Of a stretch of 38,624 bases of DNA, positions 16,706 to 24,039 are shown piece by piece. The translations under genes and the position numbers were made by a program. Positions within the stretch are counted from its first letter, which is position 1; each line of letters opens with the position of its first letter. The stretch spans positions 1-38,624 of the forward strand of contig MWEM01000024.1 in assembly GCA_002071085.1 (NCBI GenBank), in the 5' to 3' direction. Below the pieces are notes generated by a model. It did not search any database. It saw only the letters and a list, made by a program, of their open reading frames with translations, and was not told the DNA's origin. The stretch comes from Thermotogota bacterium ADurb.Bin062 (GTDB taxonomy: Bacteria; Thermotogota; Thermotogae; MWEM01).

Positions 16706-17414
16706 GACGGTCATTCGGTGTGATAATCTAAAGAAACGATATGGCAGTAGAGAGGTTGTAAAAGGAGCCAATTTAATCATCCGTTCGGGAGAAATCGTCG
16801 GACTGTTAGGACCGAATGGAGCGGGAAAAACGACGATATTTCAGATGATCCTCGGCATCATCGTCCCCTCGAAAGGGAAGATCACGCTAGACGGGTTCGA
16901 GATCACCCATCTGCCGATCCATAATCGGGCGATGAAAGGGATCACCTATCTACCTCAAGAAGTTTCGGTCTTTACCGGTCTAACGGTAAGAAACAATTTA
17001 CGGTTGGTGCTCGAAAACCTGAAATACGATCGGAAAAGGATCGAGCCGAGGATATCGGAGTTGCTCTTCGATTTCGGGATTTCCCACCTGTCGGACCAAC
17101 GGGCCGATAGTCTATCCGGAGGGGAAAAGCGGCGTTTGGAGCTGGCGAGGATGATGACTCTCAACCCCAAATTCATCCTTCTGGACGAGCCCTTCAGCGG
17201 GATCGACCCTATGACGGTCAAAGAGATACAGCGGCTCGCCTTGAAACTGAAAGAGAAGGGATTGGGGGTCATCGTGACGGACCATAACGTCGAGGATATA
17301 CGAAGAATCGTCGATCGCCTTTACATCATTCATAAAGGCTCTATTTTGGCGGAGGGGCTGCCGGATGCCGTTTTGTCGGATCCGGCCGTGATCGCCAACT
17401 ATCTTGGCGAGTAG
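16680..17414 (+). CDS. lptB: LptB-like ABC ATPase for lipopolysaccharide export
   Basis: A 244-aa ABC ATPase with Walker A GPNGAGKT (44-51), Q loop in TYLPQEVSVFTGLTV, signature LSGGEKRR, Walker B FILLDEPFSGID and H-loop TDHNVED. The YLPQE-S-F--LTV segment is the LptB-specific variant within the LivF/LptB group, so the role is powering lipopolysaccharide or related glycolipid transport with LptFG. Start ATG 16680 lies 26 bp inside the upstream gene with no strong Shine-Dalgarno, which suggests translational coupling. LptF, LptG and LptC are not in the window. Confidence 0.87.
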   Translation: MPTPKLPIETVIRCDNLKKRYGSREVVKGANLIIRSGEIVGLLGPNGAGKTTIFQMILGIIVPSKGKITLDGFEITHLPIHNRAMKGITYLPQEVSVFTGLTVRNNLRLVLENLKYDRKRIEPRISELLFDFGISHLSDQRADSLSGGEKRRLELARMMTLNPKFILLDEPFSGIDPMTVKEIQRLALKLKEKGLGVIVTDHNVEDIRRIVDRLYIIHKGSILAEGLPDAVLSDPAVIANYLGE

Positions 17415-17457
17415 ACTTTTTTAGGCGCGTGAGGGGTATTTTTGGGGAGGGATGTCT

Positions 17458-19794
17458 ATGAACAACCGAAGTGTGAGAACACGTAAATCCTCTTGGATTC
17501 GAGGATTTGCCTTATTGGCCGCTCTTTCCCTTCTGATCGCCTGTTTCTTCGTGGCCTGCTCGGGGGGTGGAATCCAAGACTTAAACAAAAAAAACTACCC
17601 GCCCTCCAAACCCGTGAATCTGTCGCCTGAGAATGGGGCTGTCAATATAGGTGAAGGGCCGAGGTTGGAGTGGGAACCGTGCGAGGACCCGGAAAACGAT
17701 CCACTGACCTATATCCTTTTATACTCCACGGATACGATCAACAACAGCAAAGTGCAAACGCTCATCGCGACGGAAACCTTCGCCTTGCTTCCCGACCTAT
17801 CCCTAGGCACCTGGTGGTGGCGCGTTCTGGTTGTGGATGCGGGGAACAATATGATGCGCGGCGACCGGTGGAGTTTCACTGTGGGAAGCGACAACCTCCC
17901 CAAGACCGATTCCCCCCATTTCGATACCGACCTCATCGTCGTTGACATCGCCCGCGATGGAGTGACGCTCTCTTGGCCTGCCTTCTACGATGAGGAAAAC
18001 CCGGTGAGCGATATCGTCTACGACCTCAGGGTCGATGACCCGTTGAACTTGAGCTCGGAAAGGAAAACCGACTTGCCCGCCTTAGTATCACAGGAGGCTC
18101 GATACCTGGAGATCGCGACCTCTACGGAGGCGACTACGATACGGTTGACTGGCCTTTCCGCGTTAACCCGTTTCGATGGGTCGCTGGTGGCGCGAAGCGC
18201 GAGCAACACACAAACCGCGGTGGGGTTCTTTTCTTTCACAACCGGAAACACTTTGCCTTCCACCCCCGTCTACCTCTTTCCGGAGAATCGGGCGGCGCAT
18301 CTGCCCGCGACCCCTACCTTTCGCTGGAATCTATGCGAAGACAAGGACGGCGATACCCTCACCTACGATATCTACATAGGCGAAGACCAGCAGACGGCGC
18401 AACGCTTCACACGCGGCGCCTCCGAAGGGAGCTATACCCCGCAAGAACCCTTGGAAATGGGCAGAGAATACCTCTGGCGGATCGTGGTTAAGGACGGGAA
18501 GGGCGGAAACCGCGTCGGAGAATGGTGGTCCTTCACAGTGGGTAACGCCACACCGATTTCGTTAGAACCGATCAAACCTCAGGACGGTGAGACGAACGTG
18601 CCCACGAGGACGAGCCTGGAATGGTCCTGCGCGGACCCGGATGGCGACACTCTGACCTACACCCTTCGCTTCGGCACCGCCCCCAACAAGATGGCAGTGA
18701 TCGGTAAAGGGTTAAAAAACACCGTTTACTCATTCCAAAACCCGCTCGCTTACAATCAAAAATACTATTGGCAAGTGCTGGCCGACGATGGGCAGGGAGT
18801 GACAAACCGGGCGACCTTGACCGGCGTGGTGTGGGAGTTCACCACACAGGCCACCCCGAACTTCCCGCCGGACAAACCGACCTTGCAGACCCCGGGGAAC
18901 GGCGCGACGAACGTCTCGAACGCGCCACAGCTGACTTGGACTTGCAAAGACGACAACCCGGAGGACGTTCTGGTCTACACGGTCTATACAGGTAAGAGCG
19001 AAGCGACGTTGACCGCCCGTGGAACGACCACACGGATGTCTTTTAATTTGTCCGGGCTGGAATACCAACAAAAGTACTATTGGAAAGTGGTCGCCGATGA
19101 CGGTCGACCATCCTCCGAGAGAAAAACCGCCGTCTCTGACACCTGGTCTTTCACCACGCAGGCCACCCCGAACTTCCCGCCGGACAAACCGACCTTGAAT
19201 ACCCCGGGGAACGGCGCGACGAACGTCTCGAACGCGCCACAGCTGACTTGGACCTGCAAAGACGACAACCCCGAAGACATCCTGGTCTACACGGTCTACA
19301 CTGGAAAGAGCGAAGCGACGTTAACTTCCCGCGGGACGACCTCTCAGATGTCTTTTAATTTGTCAGGGTTGGAGTACCAGCAGAAGTACTATTGGAAAGT
19401 GGTCGCCGATGACGGTCGACCATCCTCCGAGAGAAAAACCGCCGTCTCCGACACCTGGTCTTTCACCACGCAGGCCACGCCGAACTCGCCGCCCCAAGCG
19501 CCACACACCCCGAAACCGACGGACGGAGCGACCAACGTGTCGCGGTCCCCGAAATTGGAATGGCAGTGCACGGACCCGGACAACGATGTCTTAGAATTCG
19601 CGATATCCTGGGGGTCGACGAATACGGCGCTCACAAACTCGGCGACCACGGCCAACAGGTTCTATTCGCTGTCCGACCTCGCGACGGGGACGACCTACTA
19701 TTGGCGCGTGAAAGCGGACGACAAGAAAGGGCAAGCCGAACGGTCCCAGGCCGAAAGTCCGATATGGAACTTTAAAACGACAGAAACGAAGTAA
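17458..19794 (+). CDS. Lipoprotein with seven Fn3-like modules
   Basis: A 778-aa lipoprotein: basic N-terminus, hydrophobic helix and a lipobox ending LLIAC (a second candidate is FVAC). The rest is about seven fibronectin-type-III-like modules, each with a variant of P-P-P-G-ATNVS, a W in the first strands (LTWTCKD), YYWKVVADD and WSFTT. Modules five and six are nearly identical. GGGGAGG (17444-17450) is 7 nt before ATG 17458, so that start is chosen over ATG 17452. Probably exported and displayed at the envelope. Adhesion or polysaccharide binding is a guess. Confidence 0.82.
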   Translation: MNNRSVRTRKSSWIRGFALLAALSLLIACFFVACSGGGIQDLNKKNYPPSKPVNLSPENGAVNIGEGPRLEWEPCEDPENDPLTYILLYSTDTINNSKVQTLIATETFALLPDLSLGTWWWRVLVVDAGNNMMRGDRWSFTVGSDNLPKTDSPHFDTDLIVVDIARDGVTLSWPAFYDEENPVSDIVYDLRVDDPLNLSSERKTDLPALVSQEARYLEIATSTEATTIRLTGLSALTRFDGSLVARSASNTQTAVGFFSFTTGNTLPSTPVYLFPENRAAHLPATPTFRWNLCEDKDGDTLTYDIYIGEDQQTAQRFTRGASEGSYTPQEPLEMGREYLWRIVVKDGKGGNRVGEWWSFTVGNATPISLEPIKPQDGETNVPTRTSLEWSCADPDGDTLTYTLRFGTAPNKMAVIGKGLKNTVYSFQNPLAYNQKYYWQVLADDGQGVTNRATLTGVVWEFTTQATPNFPPDKPTLQTPGNGATNVSNAPQLTWTCKDDNPEDVLVYTVYTGKSEATLTARGTTTRMSFNLSGLEYQQKYYWKVVADDGRPSSERKTAVSDTWSFTTQATPNFPPDKPTLNTPGNGATNVSNAPQLTWTCKDDNPEDILVYTVYTGKSEATLTSRGTTSQMSFNLSGLEYQQKYYWKVVADDGRPSSERKTAVSDTWSFTTQATPNSPPQAPHTPKPTDGATNVSRSPKLEWQCTDPDNDVLEFAISWGSTNTALTNSATTANRFYSLSDLATGTTYYWRVKADDKKGQAERSQAESPIWNFKTTETK
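18847..19470 (+). repeat. Two near-identical 312-bp direct repeats within the Fn3 lipoprotein gene
   Basis: Units 18847-19158 and 19159-19470 each encode one 104-residue Fn3-like module beginning QATPNFPPDKPTL. They differ at scattered positions only. A third, clearly diverged unit starts at 19471. The period is exactly 312 bp and keeps the frame. Confidence 0.9.
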
Positions 19795-19797
19795 GGT

Positions 19798-20415
19798 GTG
19801 AACGGTTTTCCGATGGGCAAAGCCTTGCAAAAATTCGTGAAAATGTTGATAGACCGGTTGTTCGCCGGTCTTTTTTTGGTGTTGTTCTCGCCCCTTTTCT
19901 TAGGTATCGCAATAGGCATCAAAAGGGAGGACCGCGGACCGGTCTTCTTTAGACAGGATCGGCTGGGAAAGAACGGGCGCGTCTTCAAAATCATAAAATT
20001 CAGATCGATGGTTCCGGATGCGATCCACAAAGGGTCGGGCTTGCATATACAACCGAACGACGATCGTATCACCCGCATCGGTAGAATGCTAAGGAAGACC
20101 AGCTTGGACGAGTTACCGCAGCTCATAAACATCCTGAAGGGAGAGATGAGCTTTATCGGCCCCAGACCGCCAGTACCGACCTATCCCAAGCGGTATGAGG
20201 AGTACGAGGAGTGGGTATTGCCACGCTTCGAAGCGCTGCCCGGTATGACCGGCTTAGCGCAGGTGAGCGGCCGGAACGACATCGATTGGTATGAACGCTT
20301 CCGATACGACATCGAGTACGTTCGAGATTGGTCCTTGCTGAAGGATATTCGCATTCTCTTTCTAACCTTCAAAACGGTCATCAAAGGGAAAGGTATCTAC
20401 AAAGCCCCATCCTGA
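19798..20415 (+). CDS. Polyprenyl-phosphate sugar-phosphate transferase (bacterial sugar transferase family)
   Basis: A 205-aa monotopic phosphoglycosyl transferase of the small type. It has a membrane-embedded N-terminal helix (LFAGLFLVLFSPLFLG), then KREDRGPVFFRQDRLGK, FKIIKFRSM, the catalytic LDELPQLINILKGEMSF and IGPRPPVP, and FEALPGMTGLAQVSGRN. Such enzymes load the first sugar-1-phosphate onto undecaprenyl phosphate for surface polysaccharide or glycoprotein synthesis. GTG 19798 follows the upstream stop by 3 nt. ATG 19813 is an alternative. No other glycosyltransferase genes are adjacent, so the pathway is unclear. Confidence 0.87.
   Translation: MNGFPMGKALQKFVKMLIDRLFAGLFLVLFSPLFLGIAIGIKREDRGPVFFRQDRLGKNGRVFKIIKFRSMVPDAIHKGSGLHIQPNDDRITRIGRMLRKTSLDELPQLINILKGEMSFIGPRPPVPTYPKRYEEYEEWVLPRFEALPGMTGLAQVSGRNDIDWYERFRYDIEYVRDWSLLKDIRILFLTFKTVIKGKGIYKAPS
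19851..19877 (+). terminator. Terminator-like hairpin inside the sugar transferase gene
   Basis: GACCGG (19852-19857) pairs with CCGGTC (19865-19870) around a 7-nt loop, followed directly by seven T residues (19871-19877). It lies 57 nt after the stop of the Fn3 lipoprotein gene but within codons 19-27 of the transferase. It would work as a terminator only when ribosomes do not occupy this segment. Confidence 0.5.
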
Positions 20416-21036
20416 GCGACTCTGAAAGCGATTTTCGGAGACTACGTCGACACCACGAGACCGAACGCTTGACGTGTGTGTCAAGTTATGAGGTCTGATC
20501 AAGAAACAAGGCCAGAATCGACCGTACAATTTTAGTAATCATAGTGGCGCAATAAAGACAAAAGGCCGATCGCGGGGTCCCGGCAGCCATCGCGGCGTAA
20601 GCGCCCCTTCTCTTCGCGACGGCGCGATACGCTTGGGAACGCCTGGGAACGCCAGCTTTTAAGTTGGTATGTCTAAAAATAAAACAGGGGTTCGCGCAGA
20701 GAGCACAGGTTATCGCGGGGTAACCAGCGGGCTGACTTCGGAAGCCCACGAACTCTCGCGATCCTCCATTTGTCTTTTTTTGTTGCAAGTTAAACATGCC
20801 GAACTAAAGTTCGGCGTTCCCAAAAACAGGGGTTCGCGCAGAGAGCACAGAAAAAAAGATTCTTACGAACGTCTGGGAATGCCTTGGAAACGTCGCGCTT
20901 TAGTGCGGCAGTTTTTCTGGGAACGCCAACTTTTAAGTTGGCTTGTCTTAAAAGAAAAAGATAGGAGAGAACGCATAGCTCGACTTCGTTAGTATCGCGG
21001 GGGCCCGTTTTTTCCCTCCTCCTCTTGCCTTTTTTA
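20416..21036. repeat. Gene-free repeat array
   Basis: No gene is supported. From about 20476 to 20634 is a diverged copy of the 115-bp dispersed element, including the GGCGTAAGCGCC block. The palindromes GCCAGCTTTTAAGTTGGT (about 20651), GCCGAACTAAAGTTCGGC (20798-20815) and GCCAACTTTTAAGTTGGC (about 20925) follow, with short GCAGAGAGCACAG units. The last stretch before 21036 is pyrimidine-rich. Confidence 0.8.
20712..20762 (+). repeat. 51-nt branched hairpin element, copy 1
   Basis: Outer arms ATCGCG (20712-20717) and CGCGAT (20757-20762) enclose an inner hairpin GGGCT(GACTTCGGA)AGCCC. A copy of identical length and nearly identical sequence lies at 30597-30647. Confidence 0.75.
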
Positions 21037-21060
21037 TGTACCTCGATATTATACTCACAC
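21037..21060 (+). repeat. 24-bp element shared with 2029-2052
   Basis: Second copy of the element described at 2029-2052, with one base different. Here it ends 4 nt before the -35 box of the promoter for the first TrpX-type transporter gene. Confidence 0.6.
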
Positions 21061-21064
21061 AGAC

Positions 21065-21094
21065 TTGACTTTGTCGAATAAAATGTGGTATAAC
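21065..21094 (+). promoter_or_regulatory. Promoter of aromatic-attenuator leader 1
   Basis: TTGACT (21065-21070), 18-nt spacer, TATAAC (21089-21094), with TG one base before the -10 (extended -10). The segment AATGTGGTATAAC-CGGGTAAG is shared with the promoter of leader 2 at 24600-24629. The predicted start is near 21100, giving a leader of about 205 nt. Confidence 0.75.
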
Positions 21095-21128
21095 TCGGGT
21101 AAGTTTTTCTCGGTAAGGATGGGATCTT

Positions 21129-21218
21129 ATGTCTAATTGTTTGTCTTTAACCGTCGTCAATAATAGCCAACAGTTCGTTTTCGCTTTTCGAACAAAGCCC
21201 TCTTGTGGTTTTGTTTGA
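21129..21218 (+). CDS. Leader peptide 1, phenylalanine-rich (29 aa)
   Basis: An ATG at 21129, preceded by AAGGA (21115-21119) with a 9-nt spacer, opens a 29-residue frame that ends at TGA 21216-21218. Its second half reads QQFVFAFRTKPSCGFV. The three Phe codons TTC GTT TTC GCT TTT (21174-21188) stop 8 nt before the 5' arm of an antiterminator. The RTKPSCGFV codons are themselves that arm. Peptides aligned to it precede the two paralogous genes downstream. This is the layout of a ribosome-mediated attenuator, with Phe as the predicted sensed amino acid. The function is inferred from architecture; no sequence match was needed or available. Confidence 0.8.
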   Translation: MSNCLSLTVVNNSQQFVFAFRTKPSCGFV

Positions 21219-21286
21219 ACTTACGCATAAAAAACACAAAACTACAAAAAGAGGGCACTGAAAGAAAGTGCCCTCTTTTTATTTTT
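21197..21286 (+). promoter_or_regulatory. Attenuator 1: antiterminator versus terminator
   Basis: Antiterminator: GCCCTCTT (21197-21204) pairs with AAGAGGGC (21249-21256), and GTGGTTTTGT (21205-21214) pairs with ACAAAACTAC (21236-21245) with one G-U, leaving AAA bulged. Terminator: GAGGGCACT (21251-21259) pairs with AGTGCCCTC (21267-21275), loop GAAAGAA, then TTTTTATTTTT. The two share 21251-21256, so only one can form. A ribosome finishing the leader peptide at 21218 covers the 5' antiterminator arm and lets the terminator form. One stalled at the Phe codons leaves the arm free. Confidence 0.82.
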
Positions 21287-21304
21287 GGAAGAGGAGGCAA
21301 CAAA

Positions 21305-22291
21305 ATGAGAAAATGGGTCATCGCGCTGTTGGTAGGTTTGATTGTGGCAAGTGGGGGAATGGCGATGTTCCGAATCGGTATGACGGCGATCATCGATCAC
21401 CCGGCTTTGGAAGCCGCGCGAGAGGGGATCATTGACGAATTGATCCGCAGAGGCCTCGTGCTCGGGACGGATTTCGTCGTGGAATTTCAGTCGGCGCAAG
21501 GGAATATGAACACGGCGGTAGCCATCGCCAATTATTTCCGCTCTAATCCATTCGATGTGGTGGTCGCGCTTTCCACGCCTTCGGCTCAAACGTGCGCCAA
21601 CGCCATCCAAGACATTCCGGTCGTCTTTACGGCGGTAACGGACCCGGTCGACGCCGAGCTGATTCCGGCGCTGGGCAAGAATCCGGGAAACGTGGTGGGC
21701 GTGAGCGATATGACGCCGGTCAGGACGCAATTCCAATTGATCCGCCTCGTCGTCCCGAAGGCCCGAAAGGTCGGCATTCTCGTCAACCCGGGCGAGGCGA
21801 ATTCCCTGATCACGGTGGCCCACGCGCGCGAGGCTTGCGCGGAGCTTGGGTTAGAACTCTTGGAAATCGCCGGAAGCAACACCTCCGAGATGATCGCCGC
21901 CCTCACCGCGCTCGTCGGGCAGGTCGACGCGGTCTATGTCGGCACCGACAACACGGCCGCTTCCTGCGTCGAATCACTGCATCGCATCGCGCAATCTAAC
22001 AAAGTGCCCCTGATCACCGGATTCTTCACCCAAGAACGAGCCAATGGCGTGATCTCCTACGGATTCGAGTACTATAACTTGGGGTTGGACACCGGAACGA
22101 TCGTCTGGGACCTCTTGCACGGGAAACCGGTGTCGGAACTCGAATCGCGATTGATGAACGCCAACGCGCTTCTGTTGTTGATCGATTTAGACACAGCCCA
22201 AGACATCGGACTGCAGATACCGGAAGCGCTGATGGCTCGCGCGGATTACCTCGTGGTCAATGGCGTCCAAACACGAGTGCGGGAGAAATAG
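21305..22291 (+). CDS. TrpX-type ABC transporter solute-binding protein, paralogue 1 (orphan)
   Basis: A 328-aa solute-binding protein of the TrpX-like family (ABC_sub_bind, PF04392 type). It has a signal peptide (VIALLVGLIVASGGMAM) with no lipobox cysteine, then IGMTAIIDHPALEAAREGII, the family opening. Further family segments are VEFQSAQGNM, STPSAQTCAN, FTAVTDPVDAEL, NVVGVSDMTPV, NPGEANS and GTDNTAASC. GAGGAGG (21291-21297) lies 7 nt before the ATG. No permease or ATPase accompanies it, so it probably delivers its ligand to the membrane components encoded at 25827-27609. Its leader RNA carries a Phe-rich peptide, which suggests phenylalanine as ligand (inference). It is closer to paralogue 3 than to paralogue 2. 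Confidence 0.9.
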   Translation: MRKWVIALLVGLIVASGGMAMFRIGMTAIIDHPALEAAREGIIDELIRRGLVLGTDFVVEFQSAQGNMNTAVAIANYFRSNPFDVVVALSTPSAQTCANAIQDIPVVFTAVTDPVDAELIPALGKNPGNVVGVSDMTPVRTQFQLIRLVVPKARKVGILVNPGEANSLITVAHAREACAELGLELLEIAGSNTSEMIAALTALVGQVDAVYVGTDNTAASCVESLHRIAQSNKVPLITGFFTQERANGVISYGFEYYNLGLDTGTIVWDLLHGKPVSELESRLMNANALLLLIDLDTAQDIGLQIPEALMARADYLVVNGVQTRVREK

Positions 22292-22340
22292 CTTTCTGGA
22301 AACCAAGCTTTCAGACTGAAGAAACACGTTTAAACAAAGC

Positions 22341-22420
22341 AGGGCCGCTTTTTTTGGCATTTCGGGTGGGACGTCGAACCGCCTTAACGCGCCCGATCGC
22401 CGAAGAAAGCGGCCCTTTTC
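22341..22420 (+). terminator. Long-stem terminator between convergent genes
   Basis: AGGGCCGCTTT (22341-22351) pairs with AAAGCGGCCCT (22406-22416) over a 54-nt loop, followed by TTTTCG on the plus strand. It sits 50 nt after the solute-binding protein gene and just before the 3' end of sdaAA. The long loop makes efficiency uncertain. On the minus strand only a short T-tract follows. Confidence 0.5.
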
Positions 22421-22424
22421 GTCC

Positions 22425-23294
22425 CTATGGTTTTTGGAAACGGGTTTGAATACGGTCGACCAATTGCTTCGCGGTCCGCGTCGCAGCAAGACCTCCCAAT
22501 CCGGTTTCACGCAATTCCATCGGAAGCGTCTGCCCGACGCGGCGCATCGCGTCGACGGTTTCGTCGAAAGGGATCACGGAGGTAACCCCGGACAAGGCGA
22601 GCTCCGCGGCGCTGATCGCGGCGGTCACCGCGATCGCGTTGCGTTTGACGCAGGGCGCCTCGACGAACCCGCCCACGGGATCACACACGAGACCCAACAA
22701 TGATTTCAGAACCAAAGCCGCCGCCGAATCGACGGTTTCCGCATCCCCGCCGCTCAAGTAGGCCAACGCGCCCGCCCCCATCGCCGCGGCGCTCCCTATC
22801 TCCGCCTGACATCCGCCCGCCGCTCCCGACAGGGTCGCCTTAGCCGCGATCACGTTTCCTATGGCGCTCGCAAGGATAAACCCAGGCAGAAGGTGGGCAA
22901 AAGGGAAGGCGTTCTCTTTCGAAAGCGCATAAAATATCCCCGGAATAACCCCGCTGGCGCCCGCGGTAGGACATGCGACGACGCGGCCCATCGATGCGTT
23001 GCTCTCACATATCGAGAGGCTGGCGACGATGGCGACATGGGTGAACCGACTGTGGTAAAGAACACCTCGGTCATGCGCTTTCTTCGCATTGGTACCCGTC
23101 AAACCGGTTAGGGTATCCTGCGCCTTCCCGTATTGCTTTTCCGATTCCTCGAGTATCACGCGCAAAAACTCGCTCAGCTGGGCGCGAGTCTCTTCCGGGT
23201 TATTTCCTGATTCTGTCATATCGGCCACCAAAGCCGCTTCGTGCAACGGGAGTCCGGAATCTACGGCCAGTCGTTTGATCGCGTTGAAGGTCAT
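22425..23294 (-). CDS. sdaAA: L-serine dehydratase, iron-sulfur-dependent, alpha subunit
   Basis: A 289-aa alpha subunit of the two-subunit Fe-S serine dehydratase, converting L-serine to pyruvate and ammonia. It has the family helix (LVADMTESGNNPEETRAQL) and the cysteines that hold the 4Fe-4S cluster: VVACPTAGASG, GAAGGCQAEIGSAAA, and CDPVGGFVEAPC. All are intact. Its ATG overlaps the sdaAB stop by 4 bp (ATGA), so translation is coupled. It lies leftward between rightward amino acid transporter genes, suggesting local amino acid metabolism. Confidence 0.94.
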   Translation of the reverse strand: MTFNAIKRLAVDSGLPLHEAALVADMTESGNNPEETRAQLSEFLRVILEESEKQYGKAQDTLTGLTGTNAKKAHDRGVLYHSRFTHVAIVASLSICESNASMGRVVACPTAGASGVIPGIFYALSKENAFPFAHLLPGFILASAIGNVIAAKATLSGAAGGCQAEIGSAAAMGAGALAYLSGGDAETVDSAAALVLKSLLGLVCDPVGGFVEAPCVKRNAIAVTAAISAAELALSGVTSVIPFDETVDAMRRVGQTLPMELRETGLGGLAATRTAKQLVDRIQTRFQKP

Positions 23295-23977
23295 AAGAGA
23301 CCACCCACCCTGTCTTGCGCGACGTCGGAGAGGCTCTTCACGTAGTACGCCTCCAGGATCACCGGTAAAGATTTGATTTCCAACAGACTCCGCAGAGAAA
23401 GGTCACTGTCGAGCTCGACGATCGTGAGCGCTTTCGCCAAAAGTTTGTTGATGCGCCGAAGGTAGAGATTGGCCACATTCGCGTCGATCTTTTCCAGGAT
23501 CATATTCAAGGCTCCAGGTATGTCTTTGTTGACGAGGATCAGCGTCGGATAGGCCCCAGAGAGGTCGCACTCGACGCCGTTGATCTTGATGATACGAATC
23601 ATCCCGGCTCCAATAGACGAGGCCCAAATCTCTTGCGAATCAGCGCCGTCGTAAAGAAGCATCTTGACGGTGTTGGGATGAACCTCTCCCAAATCCTCCT
23701 GATGAAAAGAGTAGACCAAACCTCGCGAGAGCGCAATCCCCAACGCGTCTTTCACTGCCCGGTCCGCGTCTCCGAAACCCATCACGCCTGCCAACAGCGC
23801 CCGATCGGTTCCGTGACCCATATAGGTTTGACCAAAAGATTGATGAAGGAAAAACTCCGCTTTGTCCGGAGTCTTGCCTAGAAAATAATTCCCGAAACGT
23901 CCTATCCGAAGCGCACCTAAAGTATGAGAACTCGAAGGGCCGATCATAACCGGCCCCCCTACGTTGACTAGCGACAC
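23291..23977 (-). CDS. sdaAB: L-serine dehydratase, iron-sulfur-dependent, beta subunit
   Basis: A 228-aa beta subunit with the opening VGGPVMIGPSSSHTLGALRIG (phosphate-loop-like GPSSSHT) and HQSFGQTYMGHGTDRALLAG. A C-terminal ACT domain is visible (PTLILVNKDIPGALNMIL through LTIVELDSDL), possibly for ligand control. Start chosen at GTG 23977, where AGGAGG stands 8 nt upstream. The GTG three codons earlier would overlap that site. Together with the downstream sdaAA it makes the heteromeric enzyme. Confidence 0.93.
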   Translation of the reverse strand: MSLVNVGGPVMIGPSSSHTLGALRIGRFGNYFLGKTPDKAEFFLHQSFGQTYMGHGTDRALLAGVMGFGDADRAVKDALGIALSRGLVYSFHQEDLGEVHPNTVKMLLYDGADSQEIWASSIGAGMIRIIKINGVECDLSGAYPTLILVNKDIPGALNMILEKIDANVANLYLRRINKLLAKALTIVELDSDLSLRSLLEIKSLPVILEAYYVKSLSDVAQDRVGGLL

Positions 23978-23996
23978 AGCAGACACCTCCTGATCA

Positions 23997-24039
23997 TTTG
24001 CCCTCCGATTGTATCATAGGGCAAAAAGATTTGCGCCCT
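23997..24039 (-). promoter_or_regulatory. Inverted repeats around the sdaAB promoter region
   Basis: TTTGCCCT (23997-24004) and AGGGCAAA (24018-24025) form an 8-bp perfect inverted repeat with a 13-nt centre. That centre contains ATTGTA, i.e. TACAAT on the coding (minus) strand, a possible -10 box. The AGGGCAAA half could alternatively pair with TTTGCGCCCT (24030-24039). This may be an operator or a small RNA switch. No strong -35 box is seen. Confidence 0.45.

Noticed and set aside
21100..21300. T-box or tryptophan riboswitch in the transporter leaders
   Set aside because: T-box leaders regulate trpXYP in some Firmicutes, but I see no T-box sequence or specifier stem. The in-frame aromatic codons and short length fit peptide-based attenuation instead.
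21203..21304. Upstream extension of the first solute-binding protein ORF
   Set aside because: The extension would start inside the antiterminator and run through the terminator. GAGGAGG and the signal peptide place the start at 21305.
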